This document shows, piece by piece, positions 50,786 to 62,905 of a DNA stretch of 64,000 nucleotides (positions within the stretch are counted from its first letter, which is position 1; every line of letters starts with the position of its first letter). Location: contig JAIOJX010000030.1 of assembly GCA_022376925.1 (NCBI GenBank), forward strand, positions 172,045,298 to 172,109,297, written 5' to 3'. Both the position numbers and the translations under genes were made by a program. This DNA comes from Tragulus kanchil. Its lineage: Eukaryota; Chordata; Mammalia; Artiodactyla; Tragulidae. Below the pieces are notes generated by a model. That model was not told the origin of the DNA, did no database searches, and saw only the letters and a program-made list of their open reading frames with translations.

Positions 50786-51589
50786 CGGGGGTCCCTTGTA
50801 GTGCAACAGGCAGCCTTGCTTACTGGGTTCTTCCTGGGTACCATCTCTGTGCTCAGTACTTTTTGTTGGTTCATATTAAACCCAACACTTTCTTGGGTAC
50901 CCTTTCCCACCCCTCTGTTACTTCAATTAGACACTGCTGACTAAATAGTTTTGTCCATACCTACACACGGAAAAGCAATGAATGTGGAGTTTTCCCTTTG
51001 TTTCTTTTCATTTCCAACTGCCATTTAGAGCCACAAATAATCTTGACGTTCATGCTAGCCATGATGTTTACATCCTCTTACCCACCTCCCCAGTGAATGT
51101 TTCACTTGAGTTTCCTGAAAGGAGAAAATGGATAGTTCTGTCAACTACCATCATAGTCTTCTCTGACCTCTTTTTGAGCAGAAACATTAAGCCCTGAGGA
51201 AATGCTGAAAGGCTGGCAGTAGAAAACAAGAACACAATAAAATAACTGATTCTTCACCTCCAATGACTAAAATGTGACCTTAATTAAACCATTTACATCC
51301 TCATGTTCCACACTGAATACAGTGAGCATCCTGTTATAGATCCAAAACCAATTCTAGCAAAAGAATAAAAGAGTACTTAAGCACAAACCCTCATTTCTAA
51401 CCATTTTCCATGCAGAATGCTTCCCAGAAGACTAATTCATTGTCACAGCCAAGTTTTCTTCTACACTTTCATTTCTGATTTCTAGATGGGTTCAGGTAAA
51501 GATACATGCAAGTGAGTCAACATGTTGGGGCAGGAGTAAGTTTTGTACGCTCCACTCAAAGCACGAAACTGGAAGGAAGAGTAGTTCAG
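50786..51589. other. Unique intron sequence
   Basis: No repeat or exon recognised. Confidence 0.5.
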
Positions 51590-51906
51590 CCCTAAATCAA
51601 ACCAGTCAATCCTAAAGGAAATCAACCTTGAATATTCACTGGAAAGACTAACGTTAAAGCTCCAAAATTTTGAGCACCTGATGTGAAGAGACAACTCACT
51701 GGAAAAGACCATGATGATGGGAAACAGAGAAGGCAGAAGGACAAAGGGATGACAGAGGATGAAATGGCTGAATGGCATCAGACTCGATGGACATGAGTTT
51801 GAGCAAGCTCACAGAGACAGTGAAGGACAGGGAAGCCTGATGTGCAGCAGTCCATGGGGTTGCAAAGAGTCAGACAGAAATGAGCAAATGAACTGAACTG
51901 ACTGAA
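51590..51906 (+). repeat. BovB (RTE) 3' end
   Basis: TGAATATTCACTGGAAAGAC, GATGAAATGGCTGAATGGCA, GACTCGATGGACATGAGTTT, GGGAAGCCTGATGTGCAGCA and GAACTGAACTGACTGAA. This is the terminal BovB region, 5' truncated and diverged from the copy at 47310. Confidence 0.92.
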
Positions 51907-52860
51907 GATTCACACAACCCCTAATGGGTAGAAGGTGTTCTTATAGACTCAACCAAGGATTTTATTTCCAAGAGCAGTCACTTGTAGCTAATGATAGCCT
52001 ACTTACCAAAGGGAAGAACGGTGTTTCTAAAACTCAACAAGAAATCGTGATATACGAAACAAGAAAATGGGGTTACTTAAAGAAGTGCATAGACTCAGTT
52101 TCTCCTTCTCACCTAGATTTCCTCTCTTCTGATTTCTTAACATAAATTTGTTTATAAAGGTGTGGCTGCTGCTTCTTTACAAACAGTAAATCATTTGTGA
52201 AGCAATCTTTCCAACAATGACTTTGAGATTAAGAAAAAGTTTCTGCTATAGATGTCTTATCTCTTGACCCATCCCCTCAGCAGGAACCCCTTCATTAATG
52301 ATGTTCTGCTCATTTGAAATTCTGTTTGTGGCATTCTGAGAATAGTATTTAAGTTGAATTTTCAGAATATTAATTATTCAGTTTATTAAAAAATGCATTA
52401 ACATATCAGCTAAAATAATGGATCTCTGCAGTTATCACCAATAGCTGCTAAAACCCTGAGTTGAAAGGCTGATGAGAACATCAGAGTCAGTAGGTCAGAG
52501 GGATGATACTAGAATCATTGCTAATTTTCCCATTTTTCTCTGTTTCCTTTTCTTTCTCTTACACCACTACCTTTCTTTGGTTGCTTAGAAATTAGTAAAT
52601 TATTTGTCTTAATTTAGACAATGACATTATTCATGTGTGTCTGCATGAGAAAGTATACAAAAAACAAGTGGTCAGAGTAAACCTTAAATATCAATTTAGC
52701 TTCGTTGCCCCCAGTATTTTTTCCTTCCCTAAATAGAACCATTTTCACTTCCTAACTTAACATCATACAAAATAAAAGGCAGATGTCTATGTTTTTTGAT
52801 ACAAGGCAATAGGAAACGTATAGTACCAACTGATAAATGTCCTTCCAAATCAAGCAAGCT
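51907..52860. other. Unique intron sequence
   Basis: No repeat or exon recognised. Confidence 0.5.
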
Positions 52861-52865
52861 CCCAC

Positions 52866-52985
52866 ACAAAGAAAGAAGAGAGTAAGAGACGAGAGGAGAC
52901 AGGGAGGGAGGGAGAGAAAAAGAAAGGAATAAAGAAGGAAAGAAAGGAAATGAAAAGAAAAGGAGAGGAAAAGAGCAAGAAAGAA
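52866..52985 (+). repeat. Polypurine (GA-rich) tract
   Basis: About 120 bases almost entirely A and G on the plus strand, with GGGAGGGAGGGAGAG in the centre. Minus-strand frames full of Ser, Phe and Pro come from this composition. Confidence 0.9.
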
Positions 52986-53565
52986 CAGCCTGAACCTGGC
53001 ATGTTTTTGTATGCACGAACTAATTTACAGGAAATACAGAAAATAAAGACATATGTAAATTGACATTGCAGAGACACACAAAACAAAATCCAAACATAAG
53101 ACTTTCTACAGAAATAGTAAACAACCTGTTTTGTTCAATAGTAAATTGCAAAAGTTTAAAAAAAAGAGTAGAAAGAAACATTTGAAAATTAAAAAAAGAC
53201 TTGTAGAGATATCAAACAGATGTGGTATACAAACCTGATTTAGATGCACCTGTAAACAAATCAATCACAAAAAGACATTTATGAGAAAAGCTATAGCCTA
53301 TGGAGTGACTATGGGGAACTATCATTTTTTTGTGTGGGAGTTGTATTTTTAAGAGTATTTTCTCTCAGAAAACATACTGAACTGTTAAAAAATTAAATCA
53401 CTAGGTTAACTCTGAAATGACTAGAAGTAAGAGAAAGAACATTTGGGGTACATGTGAACATACCAGCTGTATATTGATTACTGTTGAGGTGGTGTGATAA
53501 ATACATGGAGATTTACTGCACTCTTTCCTCTGCTTTTTCTGTTTAATTGAAAGACCACATGCTGT
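52986..53565. other. Unique AT-rich intron sequence
   Basis: Nothing recognised. Confidence 0.45.
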
Positions 53566-53570
53566 TTACA

Positions 53571-53764
53571 AAAATAAGAGGAGAAGAGATAAATAGAGTA
53601 GGAAGAAAAGAGAAGAGGAGGAGGAAAGGGGAAGGTAGAGGGTAAGGAAGAGGAAAAGGAGAGCAACGCAGAATGGGATGGATCAGGAGATGGGAAGAGG
53701 AGGCTGAAGGTAAGGAAGACTATTGGTTTGAAGAAAAGGGGAGATAAGGAAGAAACAGAGGAGA
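53571..53764 (+). repeat. Second polypurine (GA-rich) tract
   Basis: AAGAGGAGAAGAGATAAATAG, then AGAGGAGGAGGAAAGGGGAAG and similar blocks give about 190 bases with only scattered pyrimidines. Confidence 0.85.
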
Positions 53765-53895
53765 CAAAATCAGTTGCCTCTTAGAACACGCCATACACCC
53801 AACTAGAGACAAGGGTCACAGACATGAACACAAAGCCCTCTCATACTCTCCCTGTTTACAGCTCCACTCAGATGCTTCTACTAAAATACAGAGCT

Positions 53896-54167
53896 GGGCT
53901 ACCCTGGTGGTCCAGTGAAAAAGAGCCTGCCTTGTAGTGCAAGGGGCACCAGTTTGATCCCTGACTTGGGAAGATCCCACGTGTCGCAGAGCGGCTGGAG
54001 CGGTGTGTCTAACTATGAGCCAGTGGTCTGGAGCGCATGCACCCAGAGCCAGTGTTCTACAACGAAAAAGGCCACTGCAATGGGTGGCCTACACAGGCCA
54101 AAGAATAAAGGTGGATGAAAATAAATAAATAAAAAAAACAATAAAAGAGGCCAAAATTAAGGGAAAA
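53896..54167 (+). repeat. CHR-like SINE with probable target-site duplication
   Basis: Forward copy: GGGCTACCCTGGTGGTCCAG, CGCAGAGCGGCTGGAGCGGT, GTCTGGAGCGCATGCACCC, AGGTGGATGAAAATAAATAA, and tail CAATAAAAGAGGCCAAAATT. Flanks AATACAGAGCT (53885-53895) and AATGCAGAGCT (54168-54178) look like a diverged target duplication. Confidence 0.9.
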
Positions 54168-54284
54168 AAATGCAGAGCTTCCAGCTTTCATCTCAGGGCT
54201 TAGAGTATGACTCTGCTCTCCAGGTATTTAGGGAGGGGCACAGAGAAGTCACCTGAAAACGCAGGTAGACATTAAGAGATGTAG

Positions 54285-54442
54285 GCATGATACCTGGGGT
54301 TGGGAAGAGCCCTTGGAGAAGCGCATGGCAACCCACTGCACCATCCCGCCTTGAGAATTTCATGGACAGAGGATCTTGGTGGGCTTCAGTCTATAGTGTT
54401 GCAGAGTCAGACACAACGGAAGGGACTTAGCCCACATGCATG
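54285..54442 (+). repeat. Bov-tA / Bov-A2 SINE 3' part
   Basis: GGGAAGAGCCCTTGGAGAAG, GGCAACCCACTGCACCATC and TTGCAGAGTCAGACACAACG. The head is missing. Confidence 0.82.
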
Positions 54443-55394
54443 AGCACACAGTACAGATACTGCGTCTGTACCCACAAGACCCAGGCTGGGTCATCTGACT
54501 TCCAGGGGCAAAAGCCACTTCCTGGAAGCAAAGCAAGCATGGTGTGCAGCTGGGGTGCTTTCATCTCACCAGCACAACACCCCTTTGCCTTGTGAGATGC
54601 AGAGAAAGAGCGTAAGGGAACTGATCCCTCTATGGGTTTTGAAATGACTTGTCAGGATCATCAGTTCAGTGACAGTATAAATAAAAACAAAAGCCACAGT
54701 TTTAGCTCCATCTGAGTTCTGTATCCAATGCTGATGATTTAAAATAAATAGCAGAAATGTGCATATATGCATGTTGAACTAGCCAGAGGCCAGTCTGGGT
54801 CCTAAGTGGACATCCACAAAGGAGGAAAGAACAAGTGAACATACTGGAAAGGAAAGTGAAATAATGGGGAAACAACTTTTGTAAAAGGTTATAAAAGATT
54901 ATAATCCTTTATTCTAGAGAGTCCAGGACTGAGACAGAACATTTAATTTAGGTGCCCAGGTAACGAAAAAGATGGAGAGAAAAGAGTAGGCCCTTAAACC
55001 CTGATATTTGGGATCTTTTTCTTAAGAAGGGTTCTTAGAGGCCTAAAGACTATCACTGTTCACACTGATTTCAATTAAGTTTTTCAAAAGACAGTGATAA
55101 GAATATCATTAGTTCTTTTTTCAAGGCAAGATTAATTTTACACTAAGCTTTACACATATGTACACATACTTTATAACATATGCTACTGACCATTTAATCA
55201 CAACCATTCAGAAATGAAATAGACAGGCTTCTTCCCACCAAAGCCTAACAACATTCCCAACAGAAACAAGGTCGATACAAATCTAAACTCAAGAGATTCT
55301 GAAGGCTCTGAAGTTTTTAGAAATGTCACATTACATCTGTAACAAAATTCTGTAAAAGTTAAAAGTAAAATAAAAGTTAAAAAAAATAGAATCA
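54443..55394. other. Unique intron sequence
   Basis: No repeat or exon recognised. Confidence 0.45.
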
Positions 55395-55545
55395 GCTACT
55401 CCAGGCAAGAGCACTGGTACTGGAGCAGGTTGTCATGCCCTCTTGCAAGGGTTCTTTCCGACCTAGGGATCAGACTTGGGTTTCTTGCATCTCCTGCACT
55501 TGCAGGAGGCTTCTTTACCACTAGCACCACCTGGAAAGCCCCAGA
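55395..55545 (-). repeat. Bov-tA type SINE fragment
   Basis: Reverse element: GGCAAGAGCACTGGTACTGG, CCGACCTAGGGATCAGACTT and CCACTAGCACCACCTGGAAAG. Confidence 0.85.
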
Positions 55546-55559
55546 GAGTTATATAATGA

Positions 55560-55800
55560 ACAAAATAGTTAACATTCATTATTTTCTGTTCTCCAAAAAC
55601 TATTCTAAGCATTCTGAGTGCATTAGCTCATTTAATTCTCACAATCACACTATGATGAAGATACTATTATTATTGCCATTTATAGGTAAGGAAACCAAAA
55701 CTTTATTTAAATAACTTACTCCTAGGTTTATGCAAGTAGCAAGTGGCTAGTAAAGAGCTGAATGCAGCTGTCTGACTCCCAATTCAAAGTGTGACTAAAG
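55560..55800 (+). repeat. MIR SINE
   Basis: CTCATTTAATTCTCACAATC, CCATTTATAGGTAAGGAAAC and AGCAAGTGGCTAGTAAAGAG follow MIR core order. Confidence 0.8.
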
Positions 55801-56203
55801 GTGATATATTCTGCTTATGGTGAAGTGCAGAGTCATAAATGAACTGTCTTAAATACGAAGCCCCTACACAGAATATTTTCATAGTTTTAGAAACATGCTT
55901 TCATCATCCTTTCACATTTGACTCATCTCCTGCTATAAAATAACCATTGATCTGTAACCTAAGTTAATTTCACTCACACTACAGTTTAATATAAATCAAA
56001 CCATATAATATGTTTTTTTTTTTTCTGTCTGCTTTCTCTCAGAATAATACTTTTGAGATTTATTCAGATTGTGGCATGTATCAAAAATCCATTCTTTTTT
56101 TTTTTTCCTTACTGCTAAGTACCTTTCCACTGAATGGATGCATTAGAGTTTAATTATCCATTTTCCTTTGGATGGGCATCTGGGCTGTGTCTAGTTTGGG
56201 GTT

Positions 56204-56695
56204 TGTCAAGCCCCATGTAGACACTGAGAGTTTACCTTATGTGTAACAGCCTAGCTTGCCACATGTTTTGTTCTTGCTGTACCTGGCTGAACACATAAGC
56301 CTCCTAGTTCAGAGCCAAACACAGCAAGAACAAAACGTGTGCTTCGAGTCTCTCCCTTACCACTCCCCTCGCTCAAGTCCAAGGTGGTGACACAGAGCTG
56401 TGCAGGGAGATGCCGAGCACACAATGGGTTTACATGACACTTCTGAATTCTGAGTTTAGGGAGTCTGAATCTTCTTTAAGGACTTCAAGCAAAGCTACCT
56501 GAGGGGAGATATTATTTTTATATACTGTTCATTATTTTCCTAAACACACCATCCCTATGCTTCTTGACAAGATGCTATCTGCACCTTCCAAGGCCATCTG
56601 CTATATGAAAAAAACAAAAAAAATCTTGGAAAGATAATCAGTTTCTCTGCTCTCAATGTAGCCAAAGACCCTGACAGAGGACTGTCCCCCAAACA
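56204..56695 (+). mobile_element. Candidate solo LTR / LTR-like insertion inside L1
   Basis: About 490 bp starting TGTCAAGCCCC and ending CCCCCAAACA, which fits the TG...CA ends of an LTR. It interrupts otherwise contiguous L1 between TAGTTTGGGG and ACTATGAATAAAGC. It contains no coding frame. A clean target-site duplication was not seen (only GGT on each side). A 20-bp-arm hairpin sits near its 5' end. The family is not certain. Confidence 0.5.
56261..56340. repeat. Inverted repeat (20-bp arms, 40-nt spacer)
   Basis: Arm 1 ACATGTTTTGTTCTTGCTGT (56261-56280) and arm 2 ACAGCAAGAACAAAACGTGT (56321-56340) are reverse complements with one mismatch. It lies inside the LTR-like insertion. Confidence 0.93.
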
Positions 56696-57010
56696 GGTCA
56701 ACTATGAATAAAGCTGCTGTGAACATCTCTGCATAAGAGTTTTGTAGTTATACGTCTTTGACTGCTCTTGAGCAAATACTGAGAAGTATTTAGGAATATG
56801 TGTTGCTATATTAGAAGCTCATAGATGTTTAACTTTTAAGGAAGTCACCATGTTTCAAAGAAGTCATACCATTATATCTTAATAGCAATGCAGGCTTCTC
56901 CATATCTTCTCTCATTTGATGCTATCAGTCTTTTCCCTTGTATTTGTGTGTATTAGAACCACATTTTGGTTTCAAGCATTTCTAATGGATAATGATGATT
57001 CTTAATTTTT

Positions 57011-57159
57011 TATAGGCCATTGACCATCTGTATTGGGCCTAATAGTTTTGTGTTTCAAACATCTTAGAAATTCAGCATCCCAAGCTATGCAGATTCTCTA
57101 CTAGAGTAGTATGAAGTCCAAAAAAACCACACGTTTAATGCCTGAATGATGGTTAAATT
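57011..57159. other. Short unique intron spacer
   Basis: Nothing recognised between the two L1 pieces. Confidence 0.4.
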
Positions 57160-58328
57160 ATACTATTTAAGGACATTTAGCCAGGATGCTCAAGTAAGAG
57201 ACCTTGAGTTCACTTTCTCCCATGAGCACACAAAAATGACAGCTATTTATAGAACAATGGTCAGTAAGCAAAATCTGAAGATTAACAGGAAAGATTTTCC
57301 AGGAATAAAGATATAAAGAAGGAATCCCAATGAGATGGGTAGTGGAGCAGAGACAGAGCTGAGTCTAGACCCACACCCACTGCAAGGCGGCCTACAAGTG
57401 GGAGGATAGTCGCAATAGCAGGCAAGGTCTGAGCCCCACTCATGCTCCCCAGCCCAGGGGCTTTGCACCAGGAGGACAAGCTGCCAGAATATACGGCTTT
57501 GAAGTCCAAAGGAACTTGTGTGTGGGAGAGCCAGAGGGCTGTAGGGAACAGAGACTCTCCTCTCAATGGGTGTACACAAAATCTCACACACTTCATGACC
57601 TGGTACAGACAGAGTAATCTGAAAAGAGCCTGGGGCAGAACCACTGAGTGACTTTGGAAAGCTTCCTGGAGAGGCAGGAGATAAATGCAGCTCCCCTGGT
57701 AGATGCTAGCAGGAGCCATTTTGGGGAGATCACTTTACCACAAGGACACTGCTGCTGCACAAGCCATTTGAGAATGGTCTCTAGCCTGTCAGTGCTAGAG
57801 CATTACTTGTCCAGCAGCTAGTAGGTACCAGTTCAGGAATTCCTTGCCCTAAGCAACCAACAATGTGTGGACCCGGCCCCAACCAACCAGTGGGCCAACG
57901 AACCCAAGAATCCAAGCCCAAGAACCCCAGAGCTCACAGCTAGCCACCCTGGGGCTATTGATGGCCTGTGCCAGGCCTGGGTCTCTGCGGCCATAGTCCG
58001 TTGCACTGGGATTGCGCCTCACCCACCAGCAGGCCAGCAGCCTCCTCATGAAGCTGTTCCTGACAGCCAACCAGGGCAGGCCAGCCCTGAACACAGCATT
58101 CCAATGGTAGTCAGCTCTGTTACAACAGAAGGGCCCCCAGTCTACACAGGGGCACCTCTAAAGCTCTGATGACTAGAAAGCAGAGAGTTCCTGGATCCCA
58201 GACATCCTACAAGAAATAACCTTGCCTTACACCAAAAGGACCTAGAAAAATAATCACAATCAAAATCCGAAGTTAGAAGAAGTAAAGAAATAGTAAAGAT
58301 CAGCAAGTACATAAATGAGATATGTATA

Positions 58329-58615
58329 TTTTTTTAAATTTTTGGCCTCTTTTATTGGTTTTCCATTCAATTTTTCTTTATCTATATTTTCCATTTATCT
58401 ACATTCTTTGGCTGGTGTGGGCCTCCCATTGCAGTGGCCTGTCTCAGTGTAGAGCACTGGCTCTGGGCACATGTGCTCCAGAGTGCTGGCACACAATTGG
58501 ACACATCAGTCCAGCTGCTGCACAGCACATGGGACCTTCCCAGGCCAGGGAGCAAACCAGAACCCCTTGCACTGCAAGGCAGACTCTTTACCCACTGGAC
58601 CACCAGGGAAGCCCT
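58329..58615 (-). repeat. CHR-like SINE inside L1
   Basis: Reverse copy: tail TTTTGGCCTCTTTTATTGG, body CTCTGGGCACATGTGCTCCA, head ACCACCAGGGAAGCCC. Flanking GAGATATGTATAT and GAGATACATATTT look like a diverged target duplication. Frames of 80-143 codons across it are SINE/L1 sequence. Confidence 0.9.
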
Positions 58616-59427
58616 GAGATACATATTTAAAAAGCCAATGAGACTAAGAGCTGGATTTTTTAAAAGATGCAACTGATAAATCCTTGGGCATGCACACAGG
58701 ATAAAAAGAGATGGGGTCCAATTAAATAAAATCAGAAATGAAAGAGAACTTAAAACAGACATCACAGAAATATGAACATTATTAGATACTGTTGTAAGCA
58801 ACTGCAGTAACAATCAAAAGGGACAACCTAGAAGAAATGGACAAATTCCTAGAAATATACAATTATCCATGTATAAATCAAGAAGAAACAGAAAATATGA
58901 ACAGGCTTATCTCCAGAAATGAAAATGAACCAATCATTTAAAAAATATCCTCTGAAACAAAAATCCAGAACTGGACTACACAGGTGAGTTCTACCAAACA
59001 TTTAAAGGAGATTTAGCACCTAACCTTCTCAAACTTTGCCAAAACAATGAACAGGCAGAAATGCTTCTGAATTCATTGTATGAAGTATCACCTTGACAAC
59101 AATACCAGACAAAAACATCACACACAAAAAAAATTATAGGCCAATACCATTGATAGAGAGAAAGATCCTTAACAACAGGTTAGCAAACTGAATTCAACAA
59201 AAGTACATTCTAAGGATTATACACCACATTAACAAAGAAAAACATCTGTTACAACAGACCCTCTGGGATGACTAGAAAGCAGAGAGTTCCTGGATCCCAG
59301 ACATCCTACAAGAAATAACCTTGCCTTACACCAAAAGGACCTAGAAAATAATCACAATCAAAATCCGAAGTTAGAAGAAGTAAAGAAATAGTAAAGATCA
59401 GCAAGTACATAAATGAGATATGTATAT

Positions 59428-59712
59428 TTTTTTAAATTTTGGCCTCTTTTATTGGTTTTCCATTCAATTTTTCTTTATCTATATTTTCCATTTATCTACA
59501 TTCTTTGGCTGGTGTGGGCCTCCCATTGCAGTGGCCTGTCTCAGTGTAGAGCACTGGCTCTGGGCACATGTGCTCCAGAGTGCTGGCACACAATTGGACA
59601 CATCAGTCCAGCTGCTGCACAGCACATGGGACCTTCCCAGGCCAGGGAGCAAACCAGAACCCCTTGCACTGCAAGGCAGACTCTTTACCCACTGGACCAC
59701 CAGGGAAGCCCT
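59428..59712 (-). repeat. CHR-like SINE (duplicate copy)
   Basis: The SINE of 58329-58615, repeated by the tandem duplication. Confidence 0.92.
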
Positions 59713-61142
59713 GAGATACATATTTAAAAAGCCAATGAGACTAAGAGCTGGATTTTTTAAAAGATGCAACTGATAAATCCTTGGGCATGCACACAGGATA
59801 AAAAGAGATGGGGTCCAATTAAATAAAATCAGAAATGAAAGAGAACTTAAAACAGACATCACAGAAATATGAACATTATTAGATACTGTTGTAAGCAACT
59901 GCAGTAACAATCAAAAGGGACAACCTAGAAGAAATGGACAAATTCCTAGAAATATACAATTATCCATGTATAAATCAAGAAGAAACAGAAAATATGAACA
60001 GGCTTATCTCCAGAAATGAAAATGAACCAATCATTTAAAAAATATCCTCTGAAACAAAAATCCAGAACTGGACTACACAGGTGAGTTCTACCAAACATTT
60101 AAAGGAGATTTAGCACCTAACCTTCTCAAACTTTGCCAAAACAATGAACAGGCAGAAATGCTTCTGAATTCATTGTATGAAGTATCACCTTGACAACAAT
60201 ACCAGACAAAAACATCACACACAAAAAAAATTATAGGCCAATACCATTGATAGAGAGAAAGATCCTTAACAACAGGTTAGCAAACTGAATTCAACAAAAG
60301 TACATTCTAAGGATTATACACCACATTAACAAAAAGAAGAATAATAATCATCTGAAATCTCAATAGATGCAGAAAGAACATTTGACAAAACTCAACATCT
60401 TTTTATGATAAAAATGTTCAACACAGTTGGTACAGAGGGAATATACCTCAACATAATAGAGGCCATTTATGATAAACCCATGGCTAACATCATACTCAGT
60501 GCTGAAAAGCTGAAAGCATTTCCTACAAGATTAGGAACAAGACAAGGATGTGCACAATCATCTCTTTTATTAATATAGAATTAGAAATTCTAACCGTAAC
60601 AACCAGATTAAAACAATAATAAAAGTAAAAGGAATTAAAATTGGAGAGGAATAAGTAAAACTGTCATTGTTTTCAGATGGTACCATATATAGAAAATCCT
60701 AAAGATGCCATCAAAAACTAATGAACTAATAAACAAATTCTATAAAACCGCAGGATACTAAACTAGTGAAAAGAAACTTACTAAGTTAGTGTAAAGCTTC
60801 TATACACTAACAATGAGCTATGTGGAAGAAAAATTAAGAAATGGTTCCATTTACAGTTGCATCAAAAAGAATAAAATACATAGGAATAAATCTAACCAAG
60901 GAGGCAAATGAACCCACTAGGAAATCTGTGATACTGACGAAAAAATAGAAGATGACACAAACAAACGGAAAGATACACCATGGTACCATAATCATGGAGT
61001 GGAGAAACTAACATTGTGAAAGTCATCACACTCCCTAAGGCTATCTCTATAATCTGTGCAATCTCTATCAAAATAGAAATGATGTTTTTCACAACACTAG
61101 AAGAAATATTTCTAAAATTTGTATCAAAATAAAAAAGATCCC

Positions 61143-61655
61143 CACAATGTCCATATGCCTACTGTCCATGGCTGTTTTTCCATCGCTTCACTGCGTGTGT
61201 TATCATTACCGTCCGGCTAGATTCCATATATATGTGTTAGTATAGTGTACTTGTCCTTCTCTTTTTGACTTACTTCACTTTTTATGATAAGTTCTAGATG
61301 CAGCCACCTCATTAGGACTGATTCTTCTGCATTTATTTTTACAGCTGTGTAGTATTCCATTGTATATATGTACTAGAGGGTTTTTCTTTGGACATTTTTT
61401 ATGGACATTGTGGGAAATGAACAGTGGGTGGGAGGCATAAAGGAAGTAGCATGAAAACCTATACTACCATATGTGAAAAATATAGCTGTTGTCATTGCAT
61501 TGTGAGAAAAAGGGATCCTGCAGGGGTGCTGTGCGACAGCTTAGAGGGGTGTGATGGTAGAGATATACATATGACTAATCTGGGAGCATACATATCTATA
61601 AACAACAAAACTCTGTAAAAATAAAAAGCAAAATAAGAATTAAATCAAAAAAAAA
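61143..61655 (+). mobile_element. 5'-inverted L1 insertion nested in L1
   Basis: Flanked by AAAAAAGATCCC (61131-61142) and AAAAAGGATCCC (ending 61667), and ending in A14. The left half (about 61190-61410) is reverse-complement L1 (ATTCCATATATATGTGTTAG, GTAGTATTCCATTGTATATA). The right half (about 61411-61640) is forward L1 3' UTR (GCGACAGCTTAGAGGGGTG) leading into the A-tail. This head-to-head arrangement is the known product of twin priming. Confidence 0.75.
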
Positions 61656-62580
61656 AAAAAGGATCCCAAATAGCCCAAGCTATCTTGAAAAAGGAAGAAA
61701 ACACAGCTGGAGATATCACACTCTGAGTTCAAACGATACTTCAAAGCTACAGTAATTAAAATAGCATGGTACTGGCACAAAAACATACACATAGATCAAT
61801 GGAAAAAAATAAAGGGCTTGGACATAAACCCATGCTTATATAGGCAATTAATCTATAAGAAAGAAACAAAGAACATACAATGTGGAAAAAAATAATCTTT
61901 TCTATAAATGATGTTAAGAAAACTGGGCAGCTGCATGTAAAAGAATCAAACTGGAGTACTCTCTCACACCATACACAAAACTAAACTCAGATTAAACTCT
62001 TGAAAGTAGGACCTGAAATTATAAAAGTCCTAGAATACGATGTTGGCAATATGCTAACTCTGTGACATTGTTTAGTAACATTTTTTGGATATCTCTCTTC
62101 AGGCAAATGAAACAAATCCCAAAAATACACAAATGAGGCTACATCAAACTATAAACCTATTTTGCACATGAAGGAAAATATTTTTTAAAAAGGCCACCTA
62201 CTGAATGCAAGAAGATTTGCAAATAATATGTCTTATAAAGGGTTAACATTCAAAATAAAAACTCACACAACTCAACATGAAAGGCAAACAATCTGATTTA
62301 AAAATGAGTACATTTAATTATTTCAGGTCAGAGGACTTGAATAGACATTTTCCCATAAAGACAGATGGCCAACAATTCATGAAAAGATGTTCAGACTCAC
62401 TAATCATAAACATGATGAGATATCACCTCATAGCTATCAGAATGTTAATTATCAAAACACAATAAATGCTAAGTGTTGCCAAGAATGGACAGAAAAGGAA
62501 ATCCTAGTGTAAGGTTGGTAGGAATTTAAACTGACACATCTACAATGAAAAGCAATACGGAGGTTGCTCAAAAATTATAC

Positions 62581-62905
62581 ATGGGGTTGTGCGTTCTTCC
62601 ATGGTAGGCCAGTAGTTGAGAATCCACCTAGCAATGTGTGGAGCACTGGTTTGATCCCTGGTCTGGGAGGACTCCACATGCAGTGGGACAATGAAACTGA
62701 CAAGCCACAGCTTCTAAGCCTGCACTCCAGGGCCTGTGCCAAAACTACTGAAGACCACACAACCTGGAGCCCATGCTTCACAACATGAGATGCCACAATA
62801 ATTATGATGCACCACAACTACATACCAGCCTCTACTTACCACAACTAGAGAAAGCCTGCGTGCAGCAACAGAGAGTTGGCATAGTCAATAAATAAATAAA
62901 AACAT
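62581..62905 (+). repeat. CHR-1-like tRNA-Glu SINE inside L1
   Basis: Forward copy: CCAGTAGTTGAGAATCCACC, GGTTTGATCCCTGGTCTGGG, GGAGCCCATGCTTCACAACA, CTAGAGAAAGCCTGCGTGCA, and (AATA)n tail. A short (CA)n follows. Confidence 0.85.

Larger units (their letters stand above)
56030..57010 (-). repeat. L1 fragment, antisense, split by an insertion at about 56202-56700
   Basis: Plus-strand CATTTTCCTTTGGATGGGCA, GGCTGTGTCTAGTTTGGGG, then after the insert ACTATGAATAAAGCTGCTGT with GAACATC and TTATAGGCCATTGACCATCTG are contiguous reverse-complement L1 once the insert is removed. No open frame. Confidence 0.82.
58168..60333 (+). repeat. Tandem direct duplication, about 1.1 kb (junction 59237-59267)
   Basis: Positions 58168-59236 recur at 59267-60333. 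The 30 bases between (59237-59266) include CTGTTACAACAGA, also found at 58118 just upstream of copy 1, so the filler looks like a badly rendered extension of copy 2. Other differences are homopolymers: T8A3T5 versus T7A3T4, and A5 versus A4 before TAATCAC. A CHR-like SINE is inside. Confidence 0.94.

Noticed and set aside
57282..57719. 145- and 114-codon minus-strand frames
   Set aside because: They lie antisense in the 5'-UTR-like part of an L1; no splice sites or protein family were recognised.
58382..58813. A 143-codon minus-strand frame, repeated at 59479-59910
   Set aside because: It crosses from decayed L1 into a SINE; the peptide has no recognisable domain and the repetition comes from the 1.1-kb duplication.
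60400..61140. Reverse-transcriptase-like sequence as an active L1
   Set aside because: The ORF2 region has many stops and frameshifts and the FADD-like site is altered; it is a dead remnant.
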